Shown here one piece after another: positions 1 to 6,832 of a DNA stretch of 11,347 nt; the first letter of the stretch is position 1, and every line of letters starts with the position of its first letter. Source of the DNA: Candidatus Cloacimonadota bacterium (GTDB lineage Bacteria; Cloacimonadota; Cloacimonadia; JGIOTU-2); NCBI GenBank assembly GCA_016932035.1, contig JAFGDR010000054.1, forward strand, positions 1 through 11,347. Reading direction: 5' to 3'. A program made the translations under genes and the position numbers. A model generated the notes under the pieces. The model saw nothing but the letters and a program-made list of their open reading frames with translations. It did not search any database and was not told the origin of the DNA.

Positions 1-130
1 ATTTACTCGTTTCATCATGACTTCCAATAAATTTATTTTAACTATATTGAAATGATAATATTAAATGCCAAATTATTTTTATTGATATATTTATAAATAT
101 CATTAAAATAAATTAAGTCAAAGATTTCAA

Positions 131-772
131 TCAAAACCCAAAATTATCTTTGATCAAAAATATCTTTATTCTATCTGGTATATTCTGCAGCATGTTGATG
201 GTCAGATGTTTGCAGATGCGCTGCTCAGCATCGCAGTCTGTACAGAAGCCGTCTTCAGCGCATGGGGTTTGTCGTTTCAGCCGTTTTGCATTAATGGGCG
301 CTGCCACATCAAATACACGGTCGATCGCCTGCTGCCTGTCCATCATGATCTTGTTCATGCCGGCAAAGAGGAATACTTTTCTTGGTCCGAAAATAATTGC
401 AGAAACTCTATTCCCATACCCGTCGATATTCACGATCTCGCCTTCTGTGGTAATGGCATTGCATCCTGCAAGGAAGAAATCGGACATCAGTGTTTTTCTT
501 CGCAGTTCGAACACTTGTTCGCTGTTAAGGTCGGGGAGATAAGGATTTACGATATTGTATCCGTTATCTTTCAGGTGATCGAATAACCCGATCTCGCGCA
601 CGGTCATGGAACCACCTATGCCGATTGACGATTCCTTATCCAGTTCCTTTAATGCTTTTTCCCGGGCTTCGTCGCCGTTTTTACAAAGTTCAATAAGGAA
701 ATTATGAGCTTCGAGCGCTTGTTTTGCTTTATCCATCATTTTGTCGATATGCCAGTTCACGAATTCAGACAT
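131..772 (-). CDS. LUD-domain (DUF162/YkgG-like) protein, lactate-utilisation-protein family
   Basis: This 213-residue cytoplasmic protein matches the stand-alone LUD (DUF162) family, related to LutC/YkgG of the L-lactate oxidation complex. Family hallmarks seen are GIGGSMTVREIGL at 51-63, the segment RRKTLMSDFFLAGCNAITTE at 91-110, then GEIVNIDGYGNR at 111-122 and FGPRKVFLFAGMNKI at 128-142. After the LUD core come four cysteines, C171, C177, C180 and C187 (C-x5-C-x2-C-x6-C), which could bind a metal or Fe-S cluster; that is inference. The ATG start is supported by GGAGG four bases upstream (complement of 777-781). No lutA or lutB partner is adjacent, so a role in lactate oxidation cannot be claimed; many single-domain members have no known reaction. 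The family call is firm and the function is open. Confidence 0.9.
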   Translation of the reverse strand: MSEFVNWHIDKMMDKAKQALEAHNFLIELCKNGDEAREKALKELDKESSIGIGGSMTVREIGLFDHLKDNGYNIVNPYLPDLNSEQVFELRRKTLMSDFFLAGCNAITTEGEIVNIDGYGNRVSAIIFGPRKVFLFAGMNKIMMDRQQAIDRVFDVAAPINAKRLKRQTPCAEDGFCTDCDAEQRICKHLTINMLQNIPDRIKIFLIKDNFGF

Positions 773-901
773 GGTACCTCCAGATGTTTCGAGAATTTCT
801 TATAATGTGATTCTACTAGTCAAGAGAAAAAACTAGGAAAATATTAACTACGAATTAACAAGAACTAACTCGAAAATGAAATATTGCCACTTTAAATACA
901 A

Positions 902-1067
902 TTGTCATCCTGAATTCCAGCGAAGGATCTCCCTGATTTTTGGTCAATCGTTCTGCGAGATTCTTCGTTCCATTTCATTCCACTCAGAATGACAACACGG
1001 AATAAATTGCCACGACTTTCAAGTCGTGGATTGTGTAGTAATTAAATATATTCAGGACTTTAGTCCT
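902..1067. repeat. Dispersed palindromic repeat, copy 1 (MITE/REP-like)
   Basis: The core (902-1028) matches 2212-2337 with about four substitutions and one single-base gap. It has three palindromic parts. The first is a long imperfect inverted repeat, 902-995: arm TTGTCATCCTGA (902-913) faces TCAGAATGACAA (984-995) with one mismatch, and pairing continues inward through CGAAGGATCTC against GAGATTCTTCG. The second is a perfect 9-bp stem, CCACGACTT/AAGTCGTGG, with a 2-base loop (1010-1029). The third is a 6-bp stem, AGGACT/AGTCCT, with a 2-base loop (1054-1067). It encodes nothing and lies between the FUSC stop and the LUD promoter region. The 773-1075 gap holds little else. I infer a non-autonomous dispersed element; no transposase gene is in the window. 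Confidence 0.85.
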
Positions 1068-1075
1068 AGACCTTT

Positions 1076-2098
1076 TTAAGCTGTCGTATTGTGAGTTGAT
1101 TTCCTTTTCATGATCAGCCAGATAATGATAATAACAGCGAAAGCAATCATGACTCCGAGTATCGTTGCACCAATCCTCTCCTCTCCGCTGAACGCAGCTG
1201 ATACTCCTCCAAATCGTCCGGCAACAATCAGAATCAGAGTAAGCAGAGAGATCATCATCGTATAGCTGATTTGTACGGTTCCCAGGAAAAGGAAGATGAA
1301 TACAATGAGCAGAAGTGCGAGAACCAGATCCTGTTGTATATTTCCAATCATGAGGATCCCGATAATACCGCCGGCTATCGTGCCGCCAATTCTTTCAAAT
1401 CCTTTAACTGCAGTCTGGTGCAGGTCCGGTTTGATGATAGATAGTGGAGCAAAAACAACCCAGAACGGTCGTGCATCGACGAGAAGCCAGCCGACAATGG
1501 CAGCCACGCCAACTGCACATGCTTTGATAAGAGCGAATTTGAATAACGGGGATTGTAAAAAAGATACGTGCTTGGTACTTTCACTCTTCTTCCTTTGAGG
1601 TTTTGCTGATGATGTCTGTTTCTTTTTTGTATGAATTTTCAGAACCGTAAATAACGCAACAGCAGCCATGGCAAGTATTGCACCGGCAAAGAATCCAACC
1701 ATCTTACCGGCAATTGGAGGGTCAGGTTTCTCCAGAATGAGTAAAAACCAAAAATTCAGCAGAAGACCCAGTATGGCATACATTGCTCCAAAATAGAGGG
1801 CAGATGCACAAATGAAAGCAATGATCGTAACCGAAAGTACCATTGACCACATATCGGTTCCTATGATCAATCCAAGAATGGTCAAGACACCTGCAGCAAG
1901 TGTCCACAGACCCATTACTTTTAACTTATCCTTAAGATTACCGGGAGGATCAGTAAGAGAAACGAACAGCGCACTCATTGCAGTAATCCCCGGAAGATCA
2001 AACAGGTGGCTGAGAAGCGCTCCCATAAGTACTGCCACTACTCCACGCAAGCCAAGTTTCCAATCAAAATTTTTCCACTCAATGTGCTGTTTTATCAT
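1076..2098 (-). CDS. FUSC-family integral membrane protein (putative aromatic acid/xenobiotic exporter-like)
   Basis: This is a 340-residue inner-membrane protein with roughly eleven or twelve hydrophobic segments in two bundles (about 18-153 and 187-330), separated by a Lys/Ser-rich loop at 155-185 that is probably cytoplasmic. The second half carries the FUSC signature: PFWVVFAPLSIIKPD at 211-225, followed by T-x-KGFERIGGTIAGGIIG ending at 247. A weaker echo, EERIGATILG, lies at 306-315. The family includes p-hydroxybenzoate efflux (AaeB) and YccS/YhfK-like proteins, which are usually 650-720 residues with large soluble domains; this one is a compact version without them. The substrate cannot be predicted. 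There is no Shine-Dalgarno sequence before the ATG, but a promoter-like pair sits so close that the mRNA may begin at the start codon. The gene is bracketed by direct copies of a dispersed repeat. Confidence 0.82.
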   Translation of the reverse strand: MIKQHIEWKNFDWKLGLRGVVAVLMGALLSHLFDLPGITAMSALFVSLTDPPGNLKDKLKVMGLWTLAAGVLTILGLIIGTDMWSMVLSVTIIAFICASALYFGAMYAILGLLLNFWFLLILEKPDPPIAGKMVGFFAGAILAMAAVALFTVLKIHTKKKQTSSAKPQRKKSESTKHVSFLQSPLFKFALIKACAVGVAAIVGWLLVDARPFWVVFAPLSIIKPDLHQTAVKGFERIGGTIAGGIIGILMIGNIQQDLVLALLLIVFIFLFLGTVQISYTMMISLLTLILIVAGRFGGVSAAFSGEERIGATILGVMIAFAVIIIIWLIMKRKSTHNTTA

Positions 2099-2105
2099 GG
2101 TGTGT

Positions 2106-2135
2106 GTAATACAAATTGAGAATATATTTCGTCAA
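2106..2135 (-). promoter_or_regulatory. Candidate promoter of the FUSC gene (possibly leaderless)
   Basis: On the minus strand TTGACG (2135-2130) is followed after 18 bases by TATTAC (2111-2106). The -10 box ends seven bases before the ATG at 2098, so transcription would start at or next to the start codon. This fits the absence of a ribosome binding site there. The call rests on consensus matching only. Confidence 0.4.
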
Positions 2136-2211
2136 GAGAAAATAATGAGGGAAAATATAAACCAAAATCTACACGATCAACTAAAAATTTAATATACGCT
2201 CTATAAATAAC

Positions 2212-2374
2212 TTGTCATCCTGAATTCCAGCGAAGGATCTCCCTGATTTTGGTCAATCTTTCTGGGAGATTCTTCGTTCCATTTCATTTCACTCAGAATG
2301 ACAAAACGGAATAAATTGCCACGACTTTCAAGTCGTGAATAAAAAATAAATTGAGAAATCCGGACTTTGGTCGG
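2212..2374. repeat. Dispersed palindromic repeat, copy 2 (MITE/REP-like)
   Basis: This is the second copy of the element at 902-1067, in the same orientation. The long imperfect palindrome spans 2212-2304 (arms 2212-2223 and 2293-2304). The CACGACTT/AAGTCGTG stem is perfect over 8 bp (2320-2337). The third hairpin (2360-2374, CCGGAC...GGTCGG) is imperfect here, with a bulge. Identity with copy 1 drops sharply after 2337, but the central GGACTTTxGTC is kept at nearly the same distance. Upstream of both copies there is also a diverged match starting with GTCAAGAGAAAA (819 and 2131). The rest of the 2099-2466 gap holds promoter-like sequence for the two divergent genes and nothing coding. Confidence 0.85.
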
Positions 2375-2466
2375 TTATATGAGATTCATTTTTAAATTAT
2401 TTGACAGACAGAATCCTTACCCGCCCCTAGTGTAATACAAATAAAGCATTTCCACGAGGTATAATT

Positions 2467-3705
2467 ATGCCAGATGTACGACCATTTAAAGGACTTCGAC
2501 CAGCACGGGAATTGGCTGAAAAAGTTGCAGCTCCACCCTATGATGTGCTCAATTCTGAAGAAGCGCGTGAACTCGCAAAAGATAATCCTTTCAGCTTTCT
2601 TCATGTATCAAAACCTGAGATCGATCTACCAGAAGGAATCGATCAGTATGACGAACAGGTATATGAAAAAGGTGTGGAAAATTTCCAGAAAATGATCGCT
2701 GATAAGATACTTATTCAGGATGAAAAACCGTGTTTTTATATCTACAGGCAGATCATGGGAGATCACGAGCAGACAGGTATCGTAGCAGCAGCTTCAGTCG
2801 AAGATTATGATGGCGGGATCATAAAAATTCATGAGTACACTCGCGAAGATAAAGAACAGGATCGCGCAAAACATGTGGATATGCTTGGTGCGAATACAGG
2901 TCCTGTTTTCCTGACCTATCATGCAAAAAAACAGATCGATAACATCGTGGAAGCATGTAAGAAAAACGAGCCATTGTACGATTTTACCAGCAGTGACGGC
3001 ATTCGGCACACAGTATGGATTGTAGTAGATGAAAACGTCATTCAACACATCATAAATGAATTTGATGCCCTTGATTATCTCTATGTTTCAGACGGACACC
3101 ACAGATCAGCAGCTGCATCACGTGTTCAGAAGTTCAGAAAAGCAGGCAATCCCAACAATACAGGTGATGAGGAATATAACTATTTCCTTACGGTTATCTT
3201 TCCTGATGACCAGATGTACATCATGGATTATAACAGAGTCGTTAAAGATTTGAACGGACTTTCTGATGACGAATTCATGAAAAAAGTTGCAGAGAAATTC
3301 GAGATCGAGAAGCAGACATCACAATACAAGCCCGAACATAAACATATCTTTGGCATGTACATAAATGGCACATGGTATAAACTCACGGCAAAATCCGAAA
3401 TTTTTGATGAGCACGATCCGGTCGGCTCGCTCGATGTGAGTATTCTACACAAAAATATCATGGAATCTCTTCTTGGTATCATGAATCCAAGAAAAGATAA
3501 AAGAATAGATTTTGTTGGCGGCATACGAGGTCTCGGAGAACTAGAAAAGCTTGTGAACAGCGGAAAATTCAAAGTAGCTTTTGCACTTTTCCCAACTTCG
3601 ATAGATGATCTTATGAAGGTTGCAGATTCCAATAATGTCATGCCGCCGAAGTCAACATGGTTTGAACCGAAATTGCGAAGCGGTCTAATTATTCATTTAA
3701 TTTGA
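2467..3705 (+). CDS. DUF1015 family protein
   Basis: This 412-residue cytoplasmic protein is full length for DUF1015. Characteristic segments run through the whole chain: VRPFKGLRP at 4-12, AAPPYDVLNSEEA at 21-33, NPFSFLHVSKPEIDLP at 40-55, KIHEYTREDKEQDRAKHV at 120-137, VSDGHHRSAAA at 207-217, and the C-terminal MPPKSTWFEPKLRSGLI at 392-408. The DGHHR box resembles the G-x-H-R nucleotide-binding motif of ParB/sulfiredoxin-fold proteins, some of which phosphorylate free serine using ATP or ADP. A kinase or phosphotransfer role is therefore possible but is inference. In other genomes DUF1015 genes often sit near serine biosynthesis genes; here the neighbour is the pyrimidine operon, 150 bases downstream. 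GAGG lies eight bases before the ATG. The family call is secure and the function is unknown. Confidence 0.93.
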   Translation: MPDVRPFKGLRPARELAEKVAAPPYDVLNSEEARELAKDNPFSFLHVSKPEIDLPEGIDQYDEQVYEKGVENFQKMIADKILIQDEKPCFYIYRQIMGDHEQTGIVAAASVEDYDGGIIKIHEYTREDKEQDRAKHVDMLGANTGPVFLTYHAKKQIDNIVEACKKNEPLYDFTSSDGIRHTVWIVVDENVIQHIINEFDALDYLYVSDGHHRSAAASRVQKFRKAGNPNNTGDEEYNYFLTVIFPDDQMYIMDYNRVVKDLNGLSDDEFMKKVAEKFEIEKQTSQYKPEHKHIFGMYINGTWYKLTAKSEIFDEHDPVGSLDVSILHKNIMESLLGIMNPRKDKRIDFVGGIRGLGELEKLVNSGKFKVAFALFPTSIDDLMKVADSNNVMPPKSTWFEPKLRSGLIIHLI

Positions 3706-3713
3706 AAATAACA

Positions 3714-3777
3714 AGAAGACAGCATAGTCCGAAAGATTATTGTAAAATCAGATTTTACAACGAAGGAGCTGTTTTCT
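3714..3777 (+). promoter_or_regulatory. Structured pyr leader, upstream nested stem-loop (candidate anti-antiterminator / PyrR target)
   Basis: The RNA can form a 10-bp outer stem, 3714-3723 with 3768-3777 (one G-U pair), then UCC 3728-3730 with GGA 3765-3767, then a perfect 9-bp inner hairpin, 3740-3748 with 3752-3760 around a CAG loop. A purine-rich asymmetric internal loop separates the stems. AGTCCGAAAGATT (3726-3738) resembles the start of the PyrR-binding consensus (ARUCCNGNGAGGYU) but lacks the full CNGNGA loop. Bases 3747-3754 could alternatively pair with 3793-3800, which would open the inner hairpin and take the base of the downstream terminator stem. The pairings are visible in the sequence; the regulatory role is inference. 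Confidence 0.4.
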
Positions 3778-3798
3778 CTATTAAAAGCTATCAATCTG

Positions 3799-3834
3799 GT
3801 CATCCTGAGCTTGTCGAAGGGTGACTTTTTTTTT
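3799..3834 (+). terminator. Intrinsic terminator / attenuator before pyrB
   Basis: An 8-bp stem (3799-3806 pairing with 3818-3825, one G-U pair) is followed at once by nine T residues (3826-3834), a textbook intrinsic terminator. It ends 21 bases before the pyrB start and upstream of its AGGAG ribosome binding site. It lies 93 bases beyond the DUF1015 stop, so it could simply end that transcript or act as an attenuator of the pyr operon. The stem begins GTCATCCTGA, as the dispersed palindromes at 902 and 2212 do, and looks like a short member of that repeat type. Confidence 0.8.
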
Positions 3835-3855
3835 ATCAAAAAGTAGGAGAAGTGT

Positions 3856-4809
3856 ATGAAGCATACGCTCAATCTCGCTGGCAGGAATCTGTTTGATCTC
3901 GATGTTTATACTGTAGAAGAGATCGAGACCATTTTTGAAACTGCCAAAGTAATGAAAGAGATCAATAGCCGGGACTACAAGAAAATCCCAACTCTGCGAG
4001 GAAAAACAGTTGCGACACTCTTTTTTGAGGACAGTACGCGAACCAGAATATCTTTTGAACTGGCTGCCAAACGCCTGAGCGCTGATGTGGTGAGTTTCAC
4101 TACAGCAGGTTCAGCAATGAAAAAGGGTGAAAGCATTCAGGATACAGTGTACACGCTCAATGCAATGGGTATGGATCTGTACGTGGTTCGTCATAGCTGC
4201 CCTGGCGTTCCACAACTTGTGCATAAATACTCCCAAAAACCTGTTCTTAATGCAGGGGACGGACGACATGCACATCCCACACAAGCACTTTTGGATATGT
4301 TCAGTATCTGGGAGAAGCGAGGTTCACTCAAAGGATTGAGGATCGCAATAATCGGTGACATCCTGCATTCACGCGTGGTTCGTTCAAACCTGATCGGCAT
4401 GAAAAAAATGGGTGCGAATGTCGTGGTATGCGGACCAAGAACGTTAATGCCGCCTAAGATCGAAGAAGTGTATGGCGTCCAATGCGAATATGACCTGAAA
4501 ACAGCAATAAAAGATGCTGATGTGGTTATGGGACTTCGTATGCAGCTTGAGCGTCAGACAGAAGGACTCTTTCCAAGTCTTGGAGAATATACGAGCAGAT
4601 ATGGTCTCAGCAATAAGATGCTTGAATATGCAAAAGATGACGTGCTGGTGATGCATCCGGGTCCGATGAACAGGGGAGTCGAAATCCTTCCAGAAGTGGC
4701 AGACAGCGAACACAGTATTATTATCGAACAGGTAGCGAACGGCGTGGCAGTACGTATGGCACTGCTGTTCCTGATCCTTGGCGGGAAACCCGGAAGGGAG
4801 GTCGCATGA
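3856..4809 (+). CDS. pyrB: Aspartate carbamoyltransferase catalytic subunit
   Basis: PyrB joins carbamoyl phosphate and L-aspartate to give N-carbamoyl-L-aspartate, the first committed pyrimidine step. The 317-residue protein has every family landmark: the carbamoyl-phosphate loop STRTR at 60-64 within FFEDSTRTRISFELA, SAMKKGES at 86-93, RHSCPG at 112-117 with H113, HAHPTQ at 138-143, GLRMQLER at 226-233 for aspartate binding, and HPGPMNRG at 267-274. The length is normal for a catalytic chain. No pyrI-type regulatory subunit follows, so it probably works as the catalytic trimer. The ATG has AGGAG six bases upstream. The stop overlaps the pyrC start as ATGA, implying translational coupling. 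It is the first gene of the operon, after a leader with a terminator. Confidence 0.98.
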   Translation: MKHTLNLAGRNLFDLDVYTVEEIETIFETAKVMKEINSRDYKKIPTLRGKTVATLFFEDSTRTRISFELAAKRLSADVVSFTTAGSAMKKGESIQDTVYTLNAMGMDLYVVRHSCPGVPQLVHKYSQKPVLNAGDGRHAHPTQALLDMFSIWEKRGSLKGLRIAIIGDILHSRVVRSNLIGMKKMGANVVVCGPRTLMPPKIEEVYGVQCEYDLKTAIKDADVVMGLRMQLERQTEGLFPSLGEYTSRYGLSNKMLEYAKDDVLVMHPGPMNRGVEILPEVADSEHSIIIEQVANGVAVRMALLFLILGGKPGREVA

Positions 4810-6077
4810 TACTCTTAAAGAACGGAATGGTTTACCTTTCGAATGACAAAAAGATTATAAAAGCTGATGTGTTGATCGAGAAGAAGGTCATAAAAAAGAT
4901 AGCTCCTTCAATCGACGAGAAAAATGCTGAAGTGATCGACTGTGCGGGAATGCATATTTTCCCCGGATTTGTCGATATGCACTGCCATCTTCGTGAGCCC
5001 GGTTATACATATAAAGAAGATATCGCAAGTGGGGCAGCGTCCGCAGCAAAGGGCGGTTTTACGAGCATCTGCTGTATGCCGAATACCAAACCGGCAATAG
5101 ACAATCTTTCTACACTCGACTATATCATGAGAAAAGCCCGGGATGTGGGCAAGACCAAGATATTCGTGATCGGTGCGATGTCAAAAGGCATCGAAGGTAA
5201 GGAAATTGCGAATATAGCAACCCTTGTTAAAGGCGGCGTGGTTGGACTGAGTGATGATGGCAATTGCATTCAGGTTGCAAAACTACAGCTTAATGTGATG
5301 CGTTATGCATCCATCTATGATATTCCGATGATCTGTCATTCGGAAGATTATTCTTTATCCGGTGACGGGCAGGTAAATTACGGATATATGTCTACAAAAC
5401 TCGGACTGCCAGGCATACCAACGCTTGCAGAAGAAAGCATGGTCAGCAGGGACATCATGCTCGCTGACGTGACCGGCTCACGAGTGCATATTGCACACGC
5501 TTCCACTAAAAGAACGGTTGAACTTATCCGACAGGCAAAGAAAGACGGGATCAAAGTAACCGCAGAAGTTACTCCTCACCATCTAGTGCTGAATGAAAAT
5601 GCCTGTGATGGCTTTGATACGAATACGAAAATGAAGCCTCCTTTACGATCAGAAGAGGACAGAAAGTCATTACTGGAAGGTCTACTCGACGGAACGATCG
5701 ATGTTATTGCAACAGATCATGCACCTCATTCCGATTATGAAAAAGAACTGGAATTCATGAAAGCACCCTTTGGTGTGATCGGCTTTGAAAGTGCATTCCC
5801 CGTGCTTTATACTACTTTTGTGAAAACCGATCTCATAAAACTTGAAGAGCTTATTGATAGAATGACGTCCAAACCTGCAAACATCATAAATAAAGAAGTT
5901 GGTGAACTCAAAGAAGGTGCAGCGGCTGATTTAAATGTGTTCAATTTAGACGAGTCCTTTACCTTCGATGAGAGTGAAATCCTTTCAAAATCGAAGAATA
6001 GTCCGTTCATCGGTATGAATATGTGGGGTAAGATCTATTACACGATGTGTGACGGAAAGTTCACTTGGAAAGTGTAA
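4806..6077 (+). CDS. pyrC: Dihydroorotase (class I)
   Basis: PyrC closes carbamoyl-aspartate to L-dihydroorotate at a zinc centre in a TIM-barrel amidohydrolase. The 423-residue protein shows DMHCHLREPG at 57-66 (metal ligands H59 and H61), GLSDDG at 147-152 with D151, CHSED at 177-181 with H178, HIAHAST at 228-234 with H231, and ATDHAPH at 302-308 with catalytic D304. These are the marks of the class I enzymes (about 420-430 residues), in which an aspartate replaces the carboxylated lysine of class II. Class I dihydroorotases often pair with PyrB in a complex, and the four-base overlap of the two genes fits coordinated production. The last base of its TAA stop is the first base of the next ATG. 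Confidence 0.97.
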   Translation: MILLKNGMVYLSNDKKIIKADVLIEKKVIKKIAPSIDEKNAEVIDCAGMHIFPGFVDMHCHLREPGYTYKEDIASGAASAAKGGFTSICCMPNTKPAIDNLSTLDYIMRKARDVGKTKIFVIGAMSKGIEGKEIANIATLVKGGVVGLSDDGNCIQVAKLQLNVMRYASIYDIPMICHSEDYSLSGDGQVNYGYMSTKLGLPGIPTLAEESMVSRDIMLADVTGSRVHIAHASTKRTVELIRQAKKDGIKVTAEVTPHHLVLNENACDGFDTNTKMKPPLRSEEDRKSLLEGLLDGTIDVIATDHAPHSDYEKELEFMKAPFGVIGFESAFPVLYTTFVKTDLIKLEELIDRMTSKPANIINKEVGELKEGAAADLNVFNLDESFTFDESEILSKSKNSPFIGMNMWGKIYYTMCDGKFTWKV

Positions 6078-6832
6078 TGCATTTCAAGAAATTGCCTGTC
6101 CTGAAGATCGAGCATATCAATAAAGATTATTTTGTGCTTGGAGTACGAGATAAAGAACTCACACAGAAGATTAAACCAGGACATTTTTTCCAAGTGAAAG
6201 ATCCCGCATCGAGAATACCATTACTTCCTCGTCCTTTCAGCGTGTATAAAGTTGATAACGATGAACTTGAATTTCTTGTCAAAATTATTGGTGAAGCCAC
6301 TATGAAATTATCCCATCTCAGTACAGGGCAAGATATTCAGCTGCTTGGACCACTCGGAAATGGCTTTCCGTTAGTGAGTGGTAAGAAGGTACTTCTTGCA
6401 AGTGGTGGGATCGGATTTGCGCCTATGCCTTTTCTTGAACATAAGCTGAAGGAAGCAGGGAATGAAGTCCATTTCTATCATGGAGGACGAAGCAGCAATG
6501 ATGTGTTCTGTGATTCTGTTGAGAATTGTACTGATGATGGAACGTTCGGACATACCGGATTTGTAACAGAATATGTGGAGAAATATCTGGATTCAACACA
6601 CATCGATATTGTCTATGCCTGCGGACCCGAACCCATGATGAAGACACTTACCATAATGTGTTCAAAGCGAGATATTCCTATCTATGTTTCGATGGAACGG
6701 GTTATGGCATGTGGAGTCGGTGCATGCTGCGGATGTGTGATCAAAATAAAAGAGAATGACAGCATTGTATACAAAAAAGTATGTAATGACGGACCTGTCT
6801 TTTATGGTGCAGAGGTTGTTTGGGATGCATAA
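6077..6832 (+). CDS. pyrK: Dihydroorotate dehydrogenase electron-transfer subunit (FAD, [2Fe-2S])
   Basis: PyrK carries electrons from PyrD to NAD+ in the class 1B dihydroorotate dehydrogenase heterotetramer. From the ATG at 6077 the protein has 251 residues: a ferredoxin-reductase-like FAD barrel with RPFS at 52-55, a nucleotide-binding segment GGIGFAPMPF at 110-119 and CGPEPMM at 182-188, and the iron-sulfur motif MACGVGACCGC at 210-220. The likely [2Fe-2S] ligands are C212, C217, C220 and C236; C218 is extra. An in-frame TTG at 6065 would add four residues, but the ATG is preferred: it forms a TAATG junction with pyrC and has GGAAAG four bases upstream. The end overlaps pyrD by eight bases. 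Confidence 0.96.
   Translation: MHFKKLPVLKIEHINKDYFVLGVRDKELTQKIKPGHFFQVKDPASRIPLLPRPFSVYKVDNDELEFLVKIIGEATMKLSHLSTGQDIQLLGPLGNGFPLVSGKKVLLASGGIGFAPMPFLEHKLKEAGNEVHFYHGGRSSNDVFCDSVENCTDDGTFGHTGFVTEYVEKYLDSTHIDIVYACGPEPMMKTLTIMCSKRDIPIYVSMERVMACGVGACCGCVIKIKENDSIVYKKVCNDGPVFYGAEVVWDA

Noticed and set aside
118-153. Inverted repeat TCAAAGAT/ATCTTTGA around the LUD stop codon as a terminator
   Set aside because: The 8-bp stem is AT-rich, the loop is 20 bases long and contains the stop codon, and no solid T run follows on the minus strand.
150-586. Plus-strand open frames opposite the LUD gene
   Set aside because: They overlap each other and the well-supported minus-strand gene, have Cys/Ser/His-rich compositions and resemble no known proteins; they are shadow frames.
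798-823. Promoter for the LUD gene from TTGACT and TATAAG on the minus strand
   Set aside because: The spacer is only 13 bases, too short for a standard sigma-70 promoter, so I did not list it.
1054-1077. AGGACT/AGTCCT hairpin followed by TTTTT as a plus-strand terminator
   Set aside because: No plus-strand gene lies upstream, and the T run is separated from the stem; it fits better as part of the dispersed repeat.
2401-2438. Promoter for the DUF1015 gene from TTGACA and TAATAC
   Set aside because: The two boxes are 26 bases apart, and no good -10 box lies at 16-18 bases. The GTGTAATACAAAT 13-mer, present also at 2104-2116, is noted but unexplained.
6756-6824. Longer N-terminus for pyrD starting inside pyrK
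   Set aside because: The extra 23 residues would overlap the conserved PyrK C-terminus and match nothing at the start of PyrD; the ATG at 6825 gives the normal length.
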